A stretch of DNA of 64,000 nt. It comes from JBFMFH01 sp040752275 (GTDB lineage Bacteria; Acidobacteriota; Vicinamibacteria; Vicinamibacterales; JAKQTR01). Under the pieces are notes generated by a model. It ran no database searches, was not told the origin of the DNA, and saw only the letters and a list, made by a program, of their open reading frames with translations. Position 1 is the stretch's first letter. Every line of letters begins with the position of its first letter. Position numbers and translations under genes: made by a program. The stretch lies in assembly GCA_040752275.1 (NCBI GenBank), contig JBFMFH010000087.1, positions 42,326-106,325 on the forward strand, written 5' to 3'. Positions 1-8,798 of this stretch are shown one piece after another.

Positions 1-1857
1 CCACGACACCCGGTAGCCATCGACCATCCCGACCTGGAGATCGGGCGCCTCCGGGAGGTACTGGCCGGTGTAGATGTCGTCGCGCTTGTACACGTTGCTC
101 ACGATGGCCTGGCCCGTATTGGGGTCGGTCAGCGTCTTCAGCCGGGCTGCCAGCTCGTCGACCACCTGGCGGTACTCGTCGCCAGGGCTCACGATGCCCT
201 GGCCCTCGCGGCCCTTCACGTTGATGAAGACCTGCCCGAGGCCGAGCGCATAGGCTTTCGACTTCGACCAGTCGATGTTTTCCCAGAACTCGCCCGTTCC
301 GAGGAACATCTCGTTCATGCTCTTCTGCTGGGTCCGCTCGCCCTTGACCGCCAGGTAGCCTTCCTGCACGAGCCAGGTGTTGAGGTTGACGGCATAGCGG
401 AACGAGTGGAAGCCGTGGTCGGAGACGATGAGGATGGGCACGTCGTCGCCCAGCCGGTCCCTGACCTCGGCGACGAACTGGTCCGCGCGGCGGTAGACGC
501 GCTCGATGGCCCCGCCGTATTTCGCGGCCAGGGCCTCGTCGTACGCGGGATGCCTGCGGTCGAGGAACCGCCACATCATGTGCTGGACGCGGTCGGTCGA
601 TTCAATCACGCCCACCAGCAGATCCCAGCGCCTCGTATCGAGCCGGTTCAAGATGACCTGCGCGCGGTCATCGAAGGCCCGGTACAGATCGTCCATGAAG
701 GCCTGCTCGTCGATCCGGTCCTCGTTCAAGGGCCACGTGGCCTCGGCCCAGCCCAGCGTGCGGAAGAAGCCCAGACGCTCGTAGAGACGCTCGGAGAAGT
801 CCGCCGGTGCCGACATGGGCACCGGCGGTTTGTCCGGCCGCCAGTTGAGCGGCGACACGTAGAGTTGCAGATCCGTGTCGGCCTTTATCAGGTACAGTTG
901 GGCCATGCCGTGGAGGCGGACCAGGAAGTTCACGCGGAACTCGAACTCGATCCACTTGCTCCACTGGCCCTGCTCCAGCGTGAGGGTGGTGTCCTGGACC
1001 TCGATCGTCGCCCGGCGCTCGGGGCGGCTCCAGCGGACCGTAAGGGGAACCCGGACGTCCTCGTGCGCGGCCAGCCCGGCGAGTTCGCTCTTGTCGGCAT
1101 CGGAAAGCGCCGGCCCCTTGACGAGGATCTTCCGCTGCTGGGCCTTCACGATGGGATTGGGAGGGCCGACGATCTCGGTGGTGGCCACGTCGTTCTCGAA
1201 GACGAGCCGCTTGAGAATGCCTCCCATCTCGGTGTTGCCTTCCTCGTAGCGGGAGAGGTCGGAGGCGAAGTAGTAGAAGGTGCCGATGGTCCCGCGGATG
1301 TCGGGCAGCGGCAAGCCCGAGAGCAGTTCGCCGTTGGTCACATCCTCCGGCGGGAACGACACGGGCACGGTCAGCACGCTCGACCGCACGCCCGCCAGGC
1401 CGGCCGTCACCCAGAACGACGTGCCGCCGCGCAGACTCTGAATCTGCGGTCGCTTGACGGGAATGTAGTCGAACAGGAACTCCGGCGGGACGCGCTTGAC
1501 GATGCCCAGATCGGGCATGTAGGTCTGCGTGTCCCGGACGAGGAAGTCGAAGATGTTGTGCTTGCCCGCATTCGCGCCCGTCGCGAACGACGCCCACGCC
1601 GTCGGCGATTCGGGCGAGTGACTCGTGCCCAGCCGGTAGAACCCACCCTGCTCGGCGATCCTGGCGAGGTTCGGCAGCCGGCCCTCGCGAATCCAGCGCT
1701 CGGTCAGATTCGGGTCCATGCCGTCGAAGCCGAGGACGACGAGCTTCTGTCTGAACTTCTCCGGCGGCGCGGTCTGGCCACAAGCGACCCAGCCGACGGC
1801 CAGGGCCACGGCAAGGATGAAGGCGAGTAGGGCTCTCACAAGTGTTGCGTTCATCAT
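1..1857 (-). CDS. Secreted phosphodiesterase / nucleotide pyrophosphatase-like protein (incomplete)
   Basis: An open frame of 619 codons runs from ATG at 1857 (a second ATG follows at 1854) to the left edge without a stop, so the C-terminus lies outside the window. Residues about 6-20 are hydrophobic and end in VACGQ, suggesting an exported protein and possibly a lipoprotein, though the lipobox is not canonical. VVLGFDGMDP near residue 38 supplies the first metal-binding Asp typical of the alkaline-phosphatase superfamily (type I phosphodiesterase/nucleotide pyrophosphatase). ESPTAWASFATG carries the likely nucleophile Thr, and SDHGFHSF near residue 479 the later metal ligands. Such enzymes cleave phosphoester or nucleotide bonds at the cell surface; the substrate cannot be read from sequence. 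It diverges from ruvX with a 52-nt gap. Confidence 0.85.
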   Translation of the reverse strand, partial: MMNATLVRALLAFILAVALAVGWVACGQTAPPEKFRQKLVVLGFDGMDPNLTERWIREGRLPNLARIAEQGGFYRLGTSHSPESPTAWASFATGANAGKHNIFDFLVRDTQTYMPDLGIVKRVPPEFLFDYIPVKRPQIQSLRGGTSFWVTAGLAGVRSSVLTVPVSFPPEDVTNGELLSGLPLPDIRGTIGTFYYFASDLSRYEEGNTEMGGILKRLVFENDVATTEIVGPPNPIVKAQQRKILVKGPALSDADKSELAGLAAHEDVRVPLTVRWSRPERRATIEVQDTTLTLEQGQWSKWIEFEFRVNFLVRLHGMAQLYLIKADTDLQLYVSPLNWRPDKPPVPMSAPADFSERLYERLGFFRTLGWAEATWPLNEDRIDEQAFMDDLYRAFDDRAQVILNRLDTRRWDLLVGVIESTDRVQHMMWRFLDRRHPAYDEALAAKYGGAIERVYRRADQFVAEVRDRLGDDVPILIVSDHGFHSFRYAVNLNTWLVQEGYLAVKGERTQQKSMNEMFLGTGEFWENIDWSKSKAYALGLGQVFINVKGREGQGIVSPGDEYRQVVDELAARLKTLTDPNTGQAIVSNVYKRDDIYTGQYLPEAPDLQVGMVDGYRVSW

Positions 1858-1909
1858 ACCGTACGGGCAGCGCTCACCGGTGTGGCGACCTGTAGTACGC
1901 TGCACCAAG

Positions 1910-2392
1910 ATGCGCACGGCGGGCGTCGACTACGGGGCGCGGCGGATCGGACTCGCGGTCAGTGACGAGTCGGGGACCCTCGCGCGTCCGGCCTCCACGA
2001 TCCGAGGCCATGCGGACCCGGTGGCTGCCGCCCGTCTGGTCGCCGACCAGTTGCAGCGTCTGACCCGGGACCTGGGCGAGTTCGGGACGATCGTGGTCGG
2101 CCTGCCCCGCCGGCTCGATGGGTCGCCGAACGACCAGACGCCCGCCGCCGAGGCGTTCGCGTCGGCGTTGTCTGCCTTCGTGGCCTGCCGCGTCGTGCTC
2201 CAGGACGAGCGCTTGACGAGCCACGAGGCCGACCAGTTGCTGGCCGAGAGCGCTCGCGACTGGCGAGTGCGCAAGGCGAAGCTCGATGCGGCCGCCGCCG
2301 CCGTGATTCTGCAGGAGTACCTGGACAGGCAAGGCCACGAAGGCCATACCGGGCCCGCGTCCGAGAGCTCCGTCGCAGGTCGCCTGCGGTAG
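1910..2392 (+). CDS. ruvX: Putative Holliday junction resolvase / pre-16S rRNA nuclease YqgF
   Basis: A 160-residue RNase H-fold nuclease of the YqgF/RuvX family, whose members process pre-16S rRNA and have been proposed to resolve Holliday junctions. Residues 6-12 (VDYGARR) carry the first catalytic Asp. VVGLPRRLDGS in the middle, DERLTSHEAD, and the C-terminal KLDAAAAAVILQEYLD with the last Asp complete the expected active site. The ATG at 1910 is chosen because it starts exactly at the family N-terminus; the frame is open further upstream but that extension has no family match. It lies 3 nt before mltG, the usual pairing in many phyla. The tail after about residue 140 is longer than usual and low in complexity. 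Confidence 0.92.
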   Translation: MRTAGVDYGARRIGLAVSDESGTLARPASTIRGHADPVAAARLVADQLQRLTRDLGEFGTIVVGLPRRLDGSPNDQTPAAEAFASALSAFVACRVVLQDERLTSHEADQLLAESARDWRVRKAKLDAAAAAVILQEYLDRQGHEGHTGPASESSVAGRLR

Positions 2393-2395
2393 ACG

Positions 2396-3448
2396 ATGCG
2401 AACCCTGGTGTCGCTGATCGTGCTCTCGGCGCTCGCGGCGGGGGCGTGGGCCGGGTGGGATACCTGGACCGGTCTCCGAACGCCGTTCAAGGGATACGCC
2501 GGCGACGAACGGTTCGTCGACATCGCGCCGGGTACCGGTCCGCGTCGCATCGGCGACATCCTCGTCGGCGCCGGGGTCGTTCAGGATGCGCTCATGTGGC
2601 GGATTGCCCTCTGGCAGAGCGGGACAGCCACCCGGCTCAAGGCCGGAGAGTACCGGTTCAGCGGCCCGATGACGCCGGCTGAGGTGATCGCGAAGCTCGA
2701 ACGCGGAGAGGTGTTCCTGCGCCCCGTGACCTTTCCGGAGGGCCTGACCATCCGGCAGATGGCGCGGGTGTTCGAGCGCGCGGGACTCGGAACGGCCGGG
2801 GTGTTTCTCGACGCGGCCCGAGACGTGACCCTGGTGGCTGACATCGATCCGGCCGCGACGGATCTCGAGGGCTACCTGTTTCCCGACACCTATGCACTCC
2901 CGAGGCAGGCCGAGCCCCGCGATCTCATGGTGCAGATGGTCGCCCGCTTCCGAAGGGTGTTCGGCGAGGGCCTGAGGCAGGAGGCCCGGGCGGCCGGGTT
3001 CACGATCCGGCAGGTCGTGACGCTGGCGTCGCTCGTCGAGAAGGAAACCGCACGCGCGGATGAGCGCCCCGTCGTATCCGCGGTCTACCGCAACCGCCTG
3101 GCCGCACGCATAGGGCTGCAGTGCGATCCCACGGTGATTTACGCCCTCGAGCGTGCGGGCCGGTTCACCGGCAACCTGACGCGGGAGGACCTCACCTTCG
3201 ACTCGCCCTACAACACCTACCGGTACGTAGGGCTGCCACCGGGGCCCATTGCTTCCCCCGGACTGGCCTCACTCGAGGCGGCCGTGCGGCCTGCCGGCGT
3301 CGACTATCTGTACTTCGTCAGCCGCAACGACGGGTCGCATGCCTTCGCCAGGACGCTCGCGGAGCACAATCGCAACGTCCAGGAGTGGCAGGTTCGCTAC
3401 TTTCGGGAGAATCAGTCACCCACCCCCGGCCGGGGGCGCCGGCGCTAG
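2396..3448 (+). CDS. mltG: Endolytic transglycosylase MltG (YceG family)
   Basis: A 350-residue inner-membrane lytic transglycosylase that cuts nascent glycan strands and limits peptidoglycan chain length. Residues 3-20 form an N-terminal membrane anchor. A LysM-like region follows, and the YceG catalytic domain contains LEGYLFPDTY (about 157-166), LASLVEKET (about 210-218, catalytic Glu) and the QCDPTVIYAL and YNTYRYVGLPPGPI motifs. Length matches the family. ATG lies 3 nt after the ruvX stop, so the two are probably co-transcribed. The last codons overlap a GC-rich 14-nt palindrome (3423-3436) that sits 15 nt before the convergent nadK stop and could end transcripts from both sides. Confidence 0.95.
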   Translation: MRTLVSLIVLSALAAGAWAGWDTWTGLRTPFKGYAGDERFVDIAPGTGPRRIGDILVGAGVVQDALMWRIALWQSGTATRLKAGEYRFSGPMTPAEVIAKLERGEVFLRPVTFPEGLTIRQMARVFERAGLGTAGVFLDAARDVTLVADIDPAATDLEGYLFPDTYALPRQAEPRDLMVQMVARFRRVFGEGLRQEARAAGFTIRQVVTLASLVEKETARADERPVVSAVYRNRLAARIGLQCDPTVIYALERAGRFTGNLTREDLTFDSPYNTYRYVGLPPGPIASPGLASLEAAVRPAGVDYLYFVSRNDGSHAFARTLAEHNRNVQEWQVRYFRENQSPTPGRGRRR

Positions 3449-3462
3449 TCCGGGCCTGGCCG

Positions 3463-4368
3463 TCAACGCTCGGTCCATTTGAGCTTCTGCCGCAGCACCT
3501 CGTAGTAGCCCAGCGTCGATGCGCGGACGAGGCGCATCGGACGGGGCGCGCGGCGGATCTGCACCACGTCGCGGCTGGCCAGCCGATCGCCACGCTGGCC
3601 GTCGAAGGTCACGAACGCTTCGTCGCCCTCGCGTTTGAGCAGGGGCTGCACCCGGACGGCCGAGGACGCTGGAATGACGATCGGCCTGTTCGTCAGGGTG
3701 TGCGGCGCGATAGGGTTGAGGACGATGGCGCCCACCTCCGGATGCACGATGGGCCCGCCGGCCGACAGGTTGTAGGCGGTCGATCCGGTCGGCGTGGCGA
3801 CGACGATGCCGTCGGCGTTCAGGCGTGCCACGAACTCCTCGCCGACCCAGACCCAGAACTCCACGATGCGCGAGAGGGACCCGCCCGTGACGGCCACGTC
3901 GTTGAGGACCGTCCGGTCGGAGATCTCCGCGCCATCGCGTTCGACGCGTGCCCTGAGCATCATGCGGCTCTCGATGGTGACCGTACCGGCGAGCGTGGCC
4001 TCGAGGGCCGGGAACAGATCCGGCAAGGTGATCTCGGTCAGGAAACCCAGCGTGCCGAAGTTGACCCCGAGGATGGGAATGTCGAACCCGGCCTGGGCGA
4101 TGCGGTCGGCCATGCCCAGCAGCGATCCGTCACCGCCCAGGACGACGACCAGATCGACAGAGGCGGGCAGTTCGTCGCGTGAGGGATGACCGCCCGGCGC
4201 GAGGCCGGCCAGCGCGGCCGTCCGCCCTTCGATCACTGCCTGGACCTGGCGTGCCTCCAGCCATGCCGTGATGGCCGCGATCTCGTCGGCAGCTTCACTG
4301 ATGCCGGGCTTGGCGACGATGCCAACCCGGCGGATGGCGGTTCCCTGTGCAGGCGGCGCGTCGGACAC
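3463..4368 (-). CDS. nadK: NAD kinase
   Basis: NAD kinase phosphorylates NAD to NADP in the cytoplasm. The protein has the diagnostic VVVLGGDGSLLGMAD (GGDG nucleotide-binding motif) and NADGIVVATPTGSTAYNLSAGG (second family motif), with the expected all-beta C-terminal half. The GTG at 4368 is preferred as start (301 residues) because GAGG lies 7 nt upstream and the conserved VGIVAKPG strand follows soon after; an in-frame ATG at 4410 would add 14 residues unlike the family. It is the last gene of a minus-strand run after tlyA, separated from it by about 150 nt holding an inverted repeat, and converges with mltG. Confidence 0.95.
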   Translation of the reverse strand: MSDAPPAQGTAIRRVGIVAKPGISEAADEIAAITAWLEARQVQAVIEGRTAALAGLAPGGHPSRDELPASVDLVVVLGGDGSLLGMADRIAQAGFDIPILGVNFGTLGFLTEITLPDLFPALEATLAGTVTIESRMMLRARVERDGAEISDRTVLNDVAVTGGSLSRIVEFWVWVGEEFVARLNADGIVVATPTGSTAYNLSAGGPIVHPEVGAIVLNPIAPHTLTNRPIVIPASSAVRVQPLLKREGDEAFVTFDGQRGDRLASRDVVQIRRAPRPMRLVRASTLGYYEVLRQKLKWTER

Positions 4369-4439
4369 GTGGCAACCTCGTGCCCGCCAATTGTATCTGA
4401 GAGACGCCACACCTGTGCGCGAATCAGGCGCTGCGCGAG

Positions 4440-4466
4440 AGACCGATCGCGGTCGCGATCGTGTCT
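4440..4466. repeat. Inverted repeat between tlyA and nadK
   Basis: CGATCGCG and CGCGATCG (4444-4451 and 4454-4461) are perfect arms around a 2-nt centre, with flanking AGAC/GTCT extending the stem across a one-base bulge. On the minus strand no T-run follows, so this is not a textbook terminator. It could be a pause site, a transcript-end structure for tlyA or an operator ahead of nadK. Confidence 0.45.
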
Positions 4467-4520
4467 TTGCGCCTCCCTGAGACGCGGCCTGCCGGAATGA
4501 GCTCGCCTACGAATCCAGCC

Positions 4521-5312
4521 TCATGACTCGGAATCACGGCCCTTCCTCAGATGCAGGAGGTACTCCTGGTTCCCCCTTGTACCCGTGATAGGTGAAGGCG
4601 TCAGCGCGACTCGGAGCAGGCCCAGCGCAGCGGCGGATTCGGTGATGCGCGCGACGACCGCCTCCCGGACGGCGGGATCCCGCACGAGCCCTCCGCGCCC
4701 GACCTCCTTGCGTCCCGCCTCGAACTGAGGCTTGACGAGCGCCACGACGTCGCCGTCCCCGGCGAGCACAGCCGGCAGGGGAGGGAGGATCAGCTGCAGG
4801 GAGATGAACGAGACGTCGATCGTGACGATGCCAGCCGGGGCGGGAAGCCACTCGAGCCGCAGTTCCCGGGCGTTGCGCCGCTCCAGGACGACGACGCGCG
4901 GATCGTCGCGCAGCTTCCAGTCCAGCTGCCCGTGGCCGACGTCCAGGGCGACGACGCGCGCCGCCCCGCGTTGGAGGAGAACGTCGGTGAAGCCCCCCGT
5001 CGAGGCGCCGATGTCGAGCGCTTCCCGCCCGCGCACGTCGATGCCGAACGTGTCCAGGGCGTGTGCCAGTTTCACGCCGCCCCGGCCGACCCAGGGAAAG
5101 TCGGGCTCGACGAGGTCGACGGCGTCGTCGCGCCGGACCGCTGTGCCGGCCTTGCTCACCACCCGGCCGGCGATTCTGACGCGGCCGGCCAGGATGAGCG
5201 CCCGGGCCCGTTCGCGCGACGGCGCAAGCCCGCGTTCAACCAGCAACAGATCGAGCCGCGTCCGGGAGGTCTTCACGGCGTCCGGGCTCAGGATGATCGG
5301 GAGATGACCCAC
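4521..5312 (-). CDS. tlyA: TlyA-family 2'-O-ribose rRNA methyltransferase
   Basis: A 263-residue TlyA (YqxC) protein. An S4 RNA-binding domain near residues 17-75 (TRLDLLLVERGLAPSRERAR) is followed by an FtsJ-type methyltransferase domain with SAM motif ALDIGASTGGFTDVLLQRGA, ALDVGHGQLDW and VKPQFEAGR. Family members methylate 16S and/or 23S rRNA riboses; haemolysin activity reported for some homologues is not something the sequence can show. The chosen ATG at 5312 overlaps the 3' end of ispA by 25 nt; a GTG at 5276 (VKTSRTRLDLL) is an alternative start closer to the S4 domain. Confidence 0.92.
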   Translation of the reverse strand: MGHLPIILSPDAVKTSRTRLDLLLVERGLAPSRERARALILAGRVRIAGRVVSKAGTAVRRDDAVDLVEPDFPWVGRGGVKLAHALDTFGIDVRGREALDIGASTGGFTDVLLQRGAARVVALDVGHGQLDWKLRDDPRVVVLERRNARELRLEWLPAPAGIVTIDVSFISLQLILPPLPAVLAGDGDVVALVKPQFEAGRKEVGRGGLVRDPAVREAVVARITESAAALGLLRVALTPSPITGTRGNQEYLLHLRKGRDSES

Positions 5313-6223
5313 TCGGCGATGTCAGCCAGCCGCGATCGGTCCAGCCGTTCGCGGGCCAAAGCCCCCTTGGCGGCGTCGATAGCCTCGCGCGCCATCACGC
5401 GTGAAGGCTCGAGACCGAAAACCGCTGGGTAGGTGGGCTTGCCGGCTGCCGCATCCTTGCCCACCGTCTTTCCCAGGGCTTCACCGGCGCCCTCGATGTC
5501 GAGGATGTCGTCGACGATCTGGAAGGCGAGGCCAAGGCTGGCCGCGTACGCGTCGATGGCGGCGACCTGGCCATCCGATCCGCCTGCCATGACGGCGCCG
5601 GCGACCGCGGAGGCCCGGATGAGCGCGCCCGTCTTTCGTGCATGCATGTCGCGAAGGTCCTCGGCGCTCATGCCGACCCGCTCGTGAAGCTGGCCGGCCA
5701 CCCGGAGATCGATGGCCTGGCCACCGACCATGCCGGCGGCACCGACCGCCTCGGCCACGCGGCCGAGGACGGCGAGCTTGCGTCGGGCGAGATCGGGATG
5801 TCCGGTCGACTCGGGCTCTCGCGCCAGCAATCCGAAGGCCTCGGCATGCAGGCCGTCGCCCGCGAGAATAGCGGCGCCCTCCCCATGGACCACGTGTAGC
5901 GTCGGCTTTCCGCGCCGGAGCGTGTCGTCGTCCATGGCCGGCAGGTCGTCGTGGATGAGCGAGTAGGTGTGGATCATCTCGATGGCGCACGCCGCCGGCA
6001 TCGCCAGCGCACGTGCGTCGGGACGATCGGCCACCGCATCCGCCGCCGCCAGCACTAGAATCGGGCGGAAGCGCTTACCTCCGGCGAAGAGGCTGTAGCG
6101 CATCGCCTCGTAGATCGGACTCAGCCGACCCTCCACGGCCGGCACGGCCCGCGCGAGGGCTTCGTCGACCTCGACGCGCCGGGCTTCGACATAGGCGGCA
6201 AACGAGTCGCCGGAGATGCTCAC
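5288..6223 (-). CDS. ispA: Farnesyl/geranylgeranyl diphosphate synthase (polyprenyl synthetase)
   Basis: A 311-residue trans-prenyltransferase that condenses isopentenyl diphosphate with an allylic diphosphate. The first Asp-rich motif DDLPAMDDD is at residues 92-100, with the two-residue insertion (PA) typical of bacterial FPP synthases, and the second, DDILD, at 238-242. GGKRFRP (48-54) binds diphosphate. Product length cannot be fixed from sequence alone. It starts with GTG at 6223 in a GTGA overlap with the xseB stop; xseB-ispA-tlyA is a common bacterial order. Confidence 0.93.
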   Translation of the reverse strand: MSISGDSFAAYVEARRVEVDEALARAVPAVEGRLSPIYEAMRYSLFAGGKRFRPILVLAAADAVADRPDARALAMPAACAIEMIHTYSLIHDDLPAMDDDTLRRGKPTLHVVHGEGAAILAGDGLHAEAFGLLAREPESTGHPDLARRKLAVLGRVAEAVGAAGMVGGQAIDLRVAGQLHERVGMSAEDLRDMHARKTGALIRASAVAGAVMAGGSDGQVAAIDAYAASLGLAFQIVDDILDIEGAGEALGKTVGKDAAAGKPTYPAVFGLEPSRVMAREAIDAAKGALARERLDRSRLADIAEWVISRSS

Positions 6224-6522
6224 GACGCTCGTCCTCTGGAGTTCGGATCGCCGCCTCGGCCGTCGGATTCATCCGCGCCGATGCCGGAGAGCGACGCCGG
6301 GGCCGGCTGGAGGTCGCCGCGCTCGTTCAGCACGTCGAGGCGGCGCTCCGCCTCCTCGAGGCGTCCGTGGCAGAAGCGGGCGAGCGCCACGCCGCGCTCG
6401 TACAGTGCGAGCGACTGCTCGAGCGAGAGGTCGCCGTCTTCGAGCTTCTTGACGATGGTCTCCAACTCGACGATCGCCGCCTCGAAGTCCTTGATGTTCA
6501 AGTCCATGGTCCTACGTCCCAT
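6220..6522 (-). CDS. xseB: Exodeoxyribonuclease VII small subunit
   Basis: The small helical subunit of exonuclease VII, which partners XseA in degrading single-stranded DNA. The core DFEAAIVELETIVKKLEDGDLSLEQSLALYERGVALARFC is the complete XseB family signature. The C-terminal 30 residues are Gly/Asp-rich and variable. The start is uncertain: ATG at 6522 overlaps the end of xseA by 11 nt, while ATG at 6507 (MDLNIKDFEA) begins nearer the conserved core. Co-transcribed with xseA and ispA. Confidence 0.93.
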   Translation of the reverse strand: MGRRTMDLNIKDFEAAIVELETIVKKLEDGDLSLEQSLALYERGVALARFCHGRLEEAERRLDVLNERGDLQPAPASLSGIGADESDGRGGDPNSRGRAS

Positions 6523-7963
6523 CTGTCTGGTGCCCGGAAGGATCGGCCTCCCCGTCAGCCGGCCGGGCCAGTTCGCGTTCGTTCACGGTGCAGTGGAGCT
6601 CACCGCGGCGCAGGGTGATGACCAGGAGCGCGCCAACGTCCACCTCGGCGGCATCCCGGAGCAGGCGGCAGCGGTCGCCGGTCCAGCAGAGCGCGTAGCC
6701 GCGCCCGAGCACCGCGAGCGGGCTCAGCGCCCCGAGCTGAGCGACGATCTGGCCGAGGTGACCGCGCTGCGACCGGACACGCGCGGCGATTCCCGCGGCG
6801 AGGGAGACGTCGGCGCGCGCCAGCCGTGTGCGGATGCTTCCCAGCCGATGTCGCAGGTCCACGGCGTCGAGCGCAATGCGTGCGGCCTGGTAGCGGCGCA
6901 GCCGCTGTGCGATCCGATCCCGCGCGGCCCGATCGAGTGCGGCGGCGGCTTCGGCCAGGTGCCGGCCACGCAAGGCCAGCCGACCCCTGAAGCCGGCGAA
7001 GGCCGGCCGCGCCTCCAGATGCTGGAGCCGGGACCGCGAACGCAAGAGTCCCCGGGACACGGCCGCACTCAGCCGGCCGGCCAGGCGGTCGATCCGCGCG
7101 ACGAACTCCTCCCGTGCCGCGACGACCATCATGGCGCCGGCCGACGGGGTCGGCGCACGCAGATCCGCAACCAGGTCCGCGAGCGTCCAGTCGGTCTCGT
7201 GTCCGATGGCCGAAATGACCGGCACCGGGCACGCGGCAATCGCCCGCGCGACCGCTTCCTCGTTGAAGGCCCACAGATCCTCGATCGAACCGCCGCCGCG
7301 ACCGACGATGACCGCATCGACGCCGTCGACGCGGCCGACCCGCTCGATCGCCCTGGCAATCTGGCCAGCCGCGCCCTCGCCCTGCACTTGTGCCGGGGCA
7401 ATGACCACGTGCGCGGAAGGGTATCGTCTGACCAGCACGCGCAGAATGTCGCGCAGGGCCGCCCCGTCGAGCGACGTCACGACGCCGATCCGGCGGGGCA
7501 GGGTCGGCAGCGGTCGCTTCCGCTCCGGCGCCAGCAGGCCTTCCGCGGCGAGCCGGCGCTTGAGTTGGTCGAGTGCCAGTTGCAGCGCGCCGAGCCCCTT
7601 CGGCTCGAGGGTCTCGCAGACGAGCTGGTACTCTCCCTTGACTTCGTAGACGCCCAACCGACCCCGAGCGATGACCTGCAGTCCGTCCTCGGGCCGAAAC
7701 CGGAGTTGTCGTGCGGTCGACCGCCACACGACCGCGCGGATCTGCGCCGCCGCGTCCTTGAGCGTGAAGTACACGTGGCCGGTGTTCCAGACGCGGCAGT
7801 TCGAGATCTCCCCCTCCACCCACACATCGGCCCAGGTGGCTTCGACGAGTTCCCGGATTTCGGCGCTGAGTTCCGAGACCGTGTAGATGCGCCGCAGCCC
7901 CTCGCGGGGGCTCGCCGGCTCGGGTGCGTCCTCGTCGAACGGGAGATCGAACAGGTCGCTCAT
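6512..7963 (-). CDS. xseA: Exodeoxyribonuclease VII large subunit
   Basis: A 483-residue catalytic subunit of exonuclease VII. An N-terminal OB-fold (about residues 23-125, YTVSELSAEIRELVE...WVEGEISNC...VYFTLKD) is followed by the catalytic domain with GVVTSLDGAALRDIL, VIVGRGGGSIEDLWAFNEEAVARAIAAC and IGHETDWTLADLVADLRAPTPSAGA, then a basic helical C-terminal region that binds XseB. Length is slightly above the family average. A 1-nt gap separates its ATG from the ymdB-like stop, and its 3' end overlaps xseB. Confidence 0.95.
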   Translation of the reverse strand: MSDLFDLPFDEDAPEPASPREGLRRIYTVSELSAEIRELVEATWADVWVEGEISNCRVWNTGHVYFTLKDAAAQIRAVVWRSTARQLRFRPEDGLQVIARGRLGVYEVKGEYQLVCETLEPKGLGALQLALDQLKRRLAAEGLLAPERKRPLPTLPRRIGVVTSLDGAALRDILRVLVRRYPSAHVVIAPAQVQGEGAAGQIARAIERVGRVDGVDAVIVGRGGGSIEDLWAFNEEAVARAIAACPVPVISAIGHETDWTLADLVADLRAPTPSAGAMMVVAAREEFVARIDRLAGRLSAAVSRGLLRSRSRLQHLEARPAFAGFRGRLALRGRHLAEAAAALDRAARDRIAQRLRRYQAARIALDAVDLRHRLGSIRTRLARADVSLAAGIAARVRSQRGHLGQIVAQLGALSPLAVLGRGYALCWTGDRCRLLRDAAEVDVGALLVITLRRGELHCTVNERELARPADGEADPSGHQTDGT

Positions 7964-7964
7964 C

Positions 7965-8798
7965 TCAGCGCTCGCCGTCCGTGTCGTCGAGGCTCTCGCG
8001 GGCTCGCGCCACGTCAGCCGTCGACCAGTCGATGCGCTCGATGGCCGACGCGCGGCCGGAGCCCTCGTCTGCAGCGATCAACACGGCCTGGAAGCGGGGG
8101 TTCTCTTCGGCAGGCTCGAGCTTGGACGGCAACCCGGTCAGGAACCTGCGGAGCGCGCCCTCCCGCCTCATGCCGATGACCGAGTCGTGGGGTCCCGTCA
8201 TGCCGACGTCGGTGATGTAGGCGGTGCCGCCGGGGAACAGCCGGGCGTCCGACGTCTGGACGTGCGTGTGCGTGCCCACGACGGCCGTGACCCTGCCGTC
8301 GAGGTGCCATCCCATCGCGAGCTTCTCGGACGTCGCCTCGGCGTGGAAATCCACGACGATCGTGCGGCATTCGCGCCGGAGCCGCTCGATGGCTGCGTCG
8401 ACAGCCGCAAAGGGGTCGTCGAGCGGAGGCATGAATACGCGCCCCATGGCGTTGATGATGCCTGCGGGCTGGCCCGTCGCCAGGCGCGCGACGTAGACGC
8501 CGTGCCCCGGTGCGGCGTCCTTCATGTTCAGCGGACGCAGCAGCCTCGGCTCGGCGCCGATGTAGGCGAGGGCCTCACGCTTGTCCCAGACGTGGTTGCC
8601 GCTCGTCATGACGTCGACGCCATACGAGAGGAGTGCGTCGCCGGTCTCGCGGGTGATGCCGGCTCCGGCGGCGGCGTTCTCGACGTTGGCGACAACAAGG
8701 TCCGGGGCGATCGATCGGTCGATCACCCGCAGGGCCCGTCGCGCCATGTCGCGCCCGGTGCGTCCAAAGACATCGCCGACGAAGAGGATGCGTATCAC
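7965..8798 (-). CDS. YmdB-type metallophosphoesterase (TIGR00282 family)
   Basis: A 277-residue calcineurin-like phosphoesterase. RILFVGDVFGRTG carries the first metal ligand (Asp 9). ENAAAGAGIT, TSGNHVWDKRE, VDFHAEATSEK, VVGTHTHVQT and DVGMTGPHDSVIG give the remaining metal-binding His and Asp residues in family order. Bacillus YmdB hydrolyses 2',3'-cyclic nucleotides and affects cell-fate switching; the role in this organism is not known. It starts with GTG at 8798 in a GTGA overlap with the upstream hsp20 stop, so the two are translationally coupled. Confidence 0.88.
   Translation of the reverse strand: MIRILFVGDVFGRTGRDMARRALRVIDRSIAPDLVVANVENAAAGAGITRETGDALLSYGVDVMTSGNHVWDKREALAYIGAEPRLLRPLNMKDAAPGHGVYVARLATGQPAGIINAMGRVFMPPLDDPFAAVDAAIERLRRECRTIVVDFHAEATSEKLAMGWHLDGRVTAVVGTHTHVQTSDARLFPGGTAYITDVGMTGPHDSVIGMRREGALRRFLTGLPSKLEPAEENPRFQAVLIAADEGSGRASAIERIDWSTADVARARESLDDTDGER

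Noticed and set aside
406..1830. Long plus-strand frame of 474 codons
   Set aside because: It is antisense to the phosphodiesterase frame, whose motifs are clear; the plus-strand product has GC-bias composition and no family pattern.
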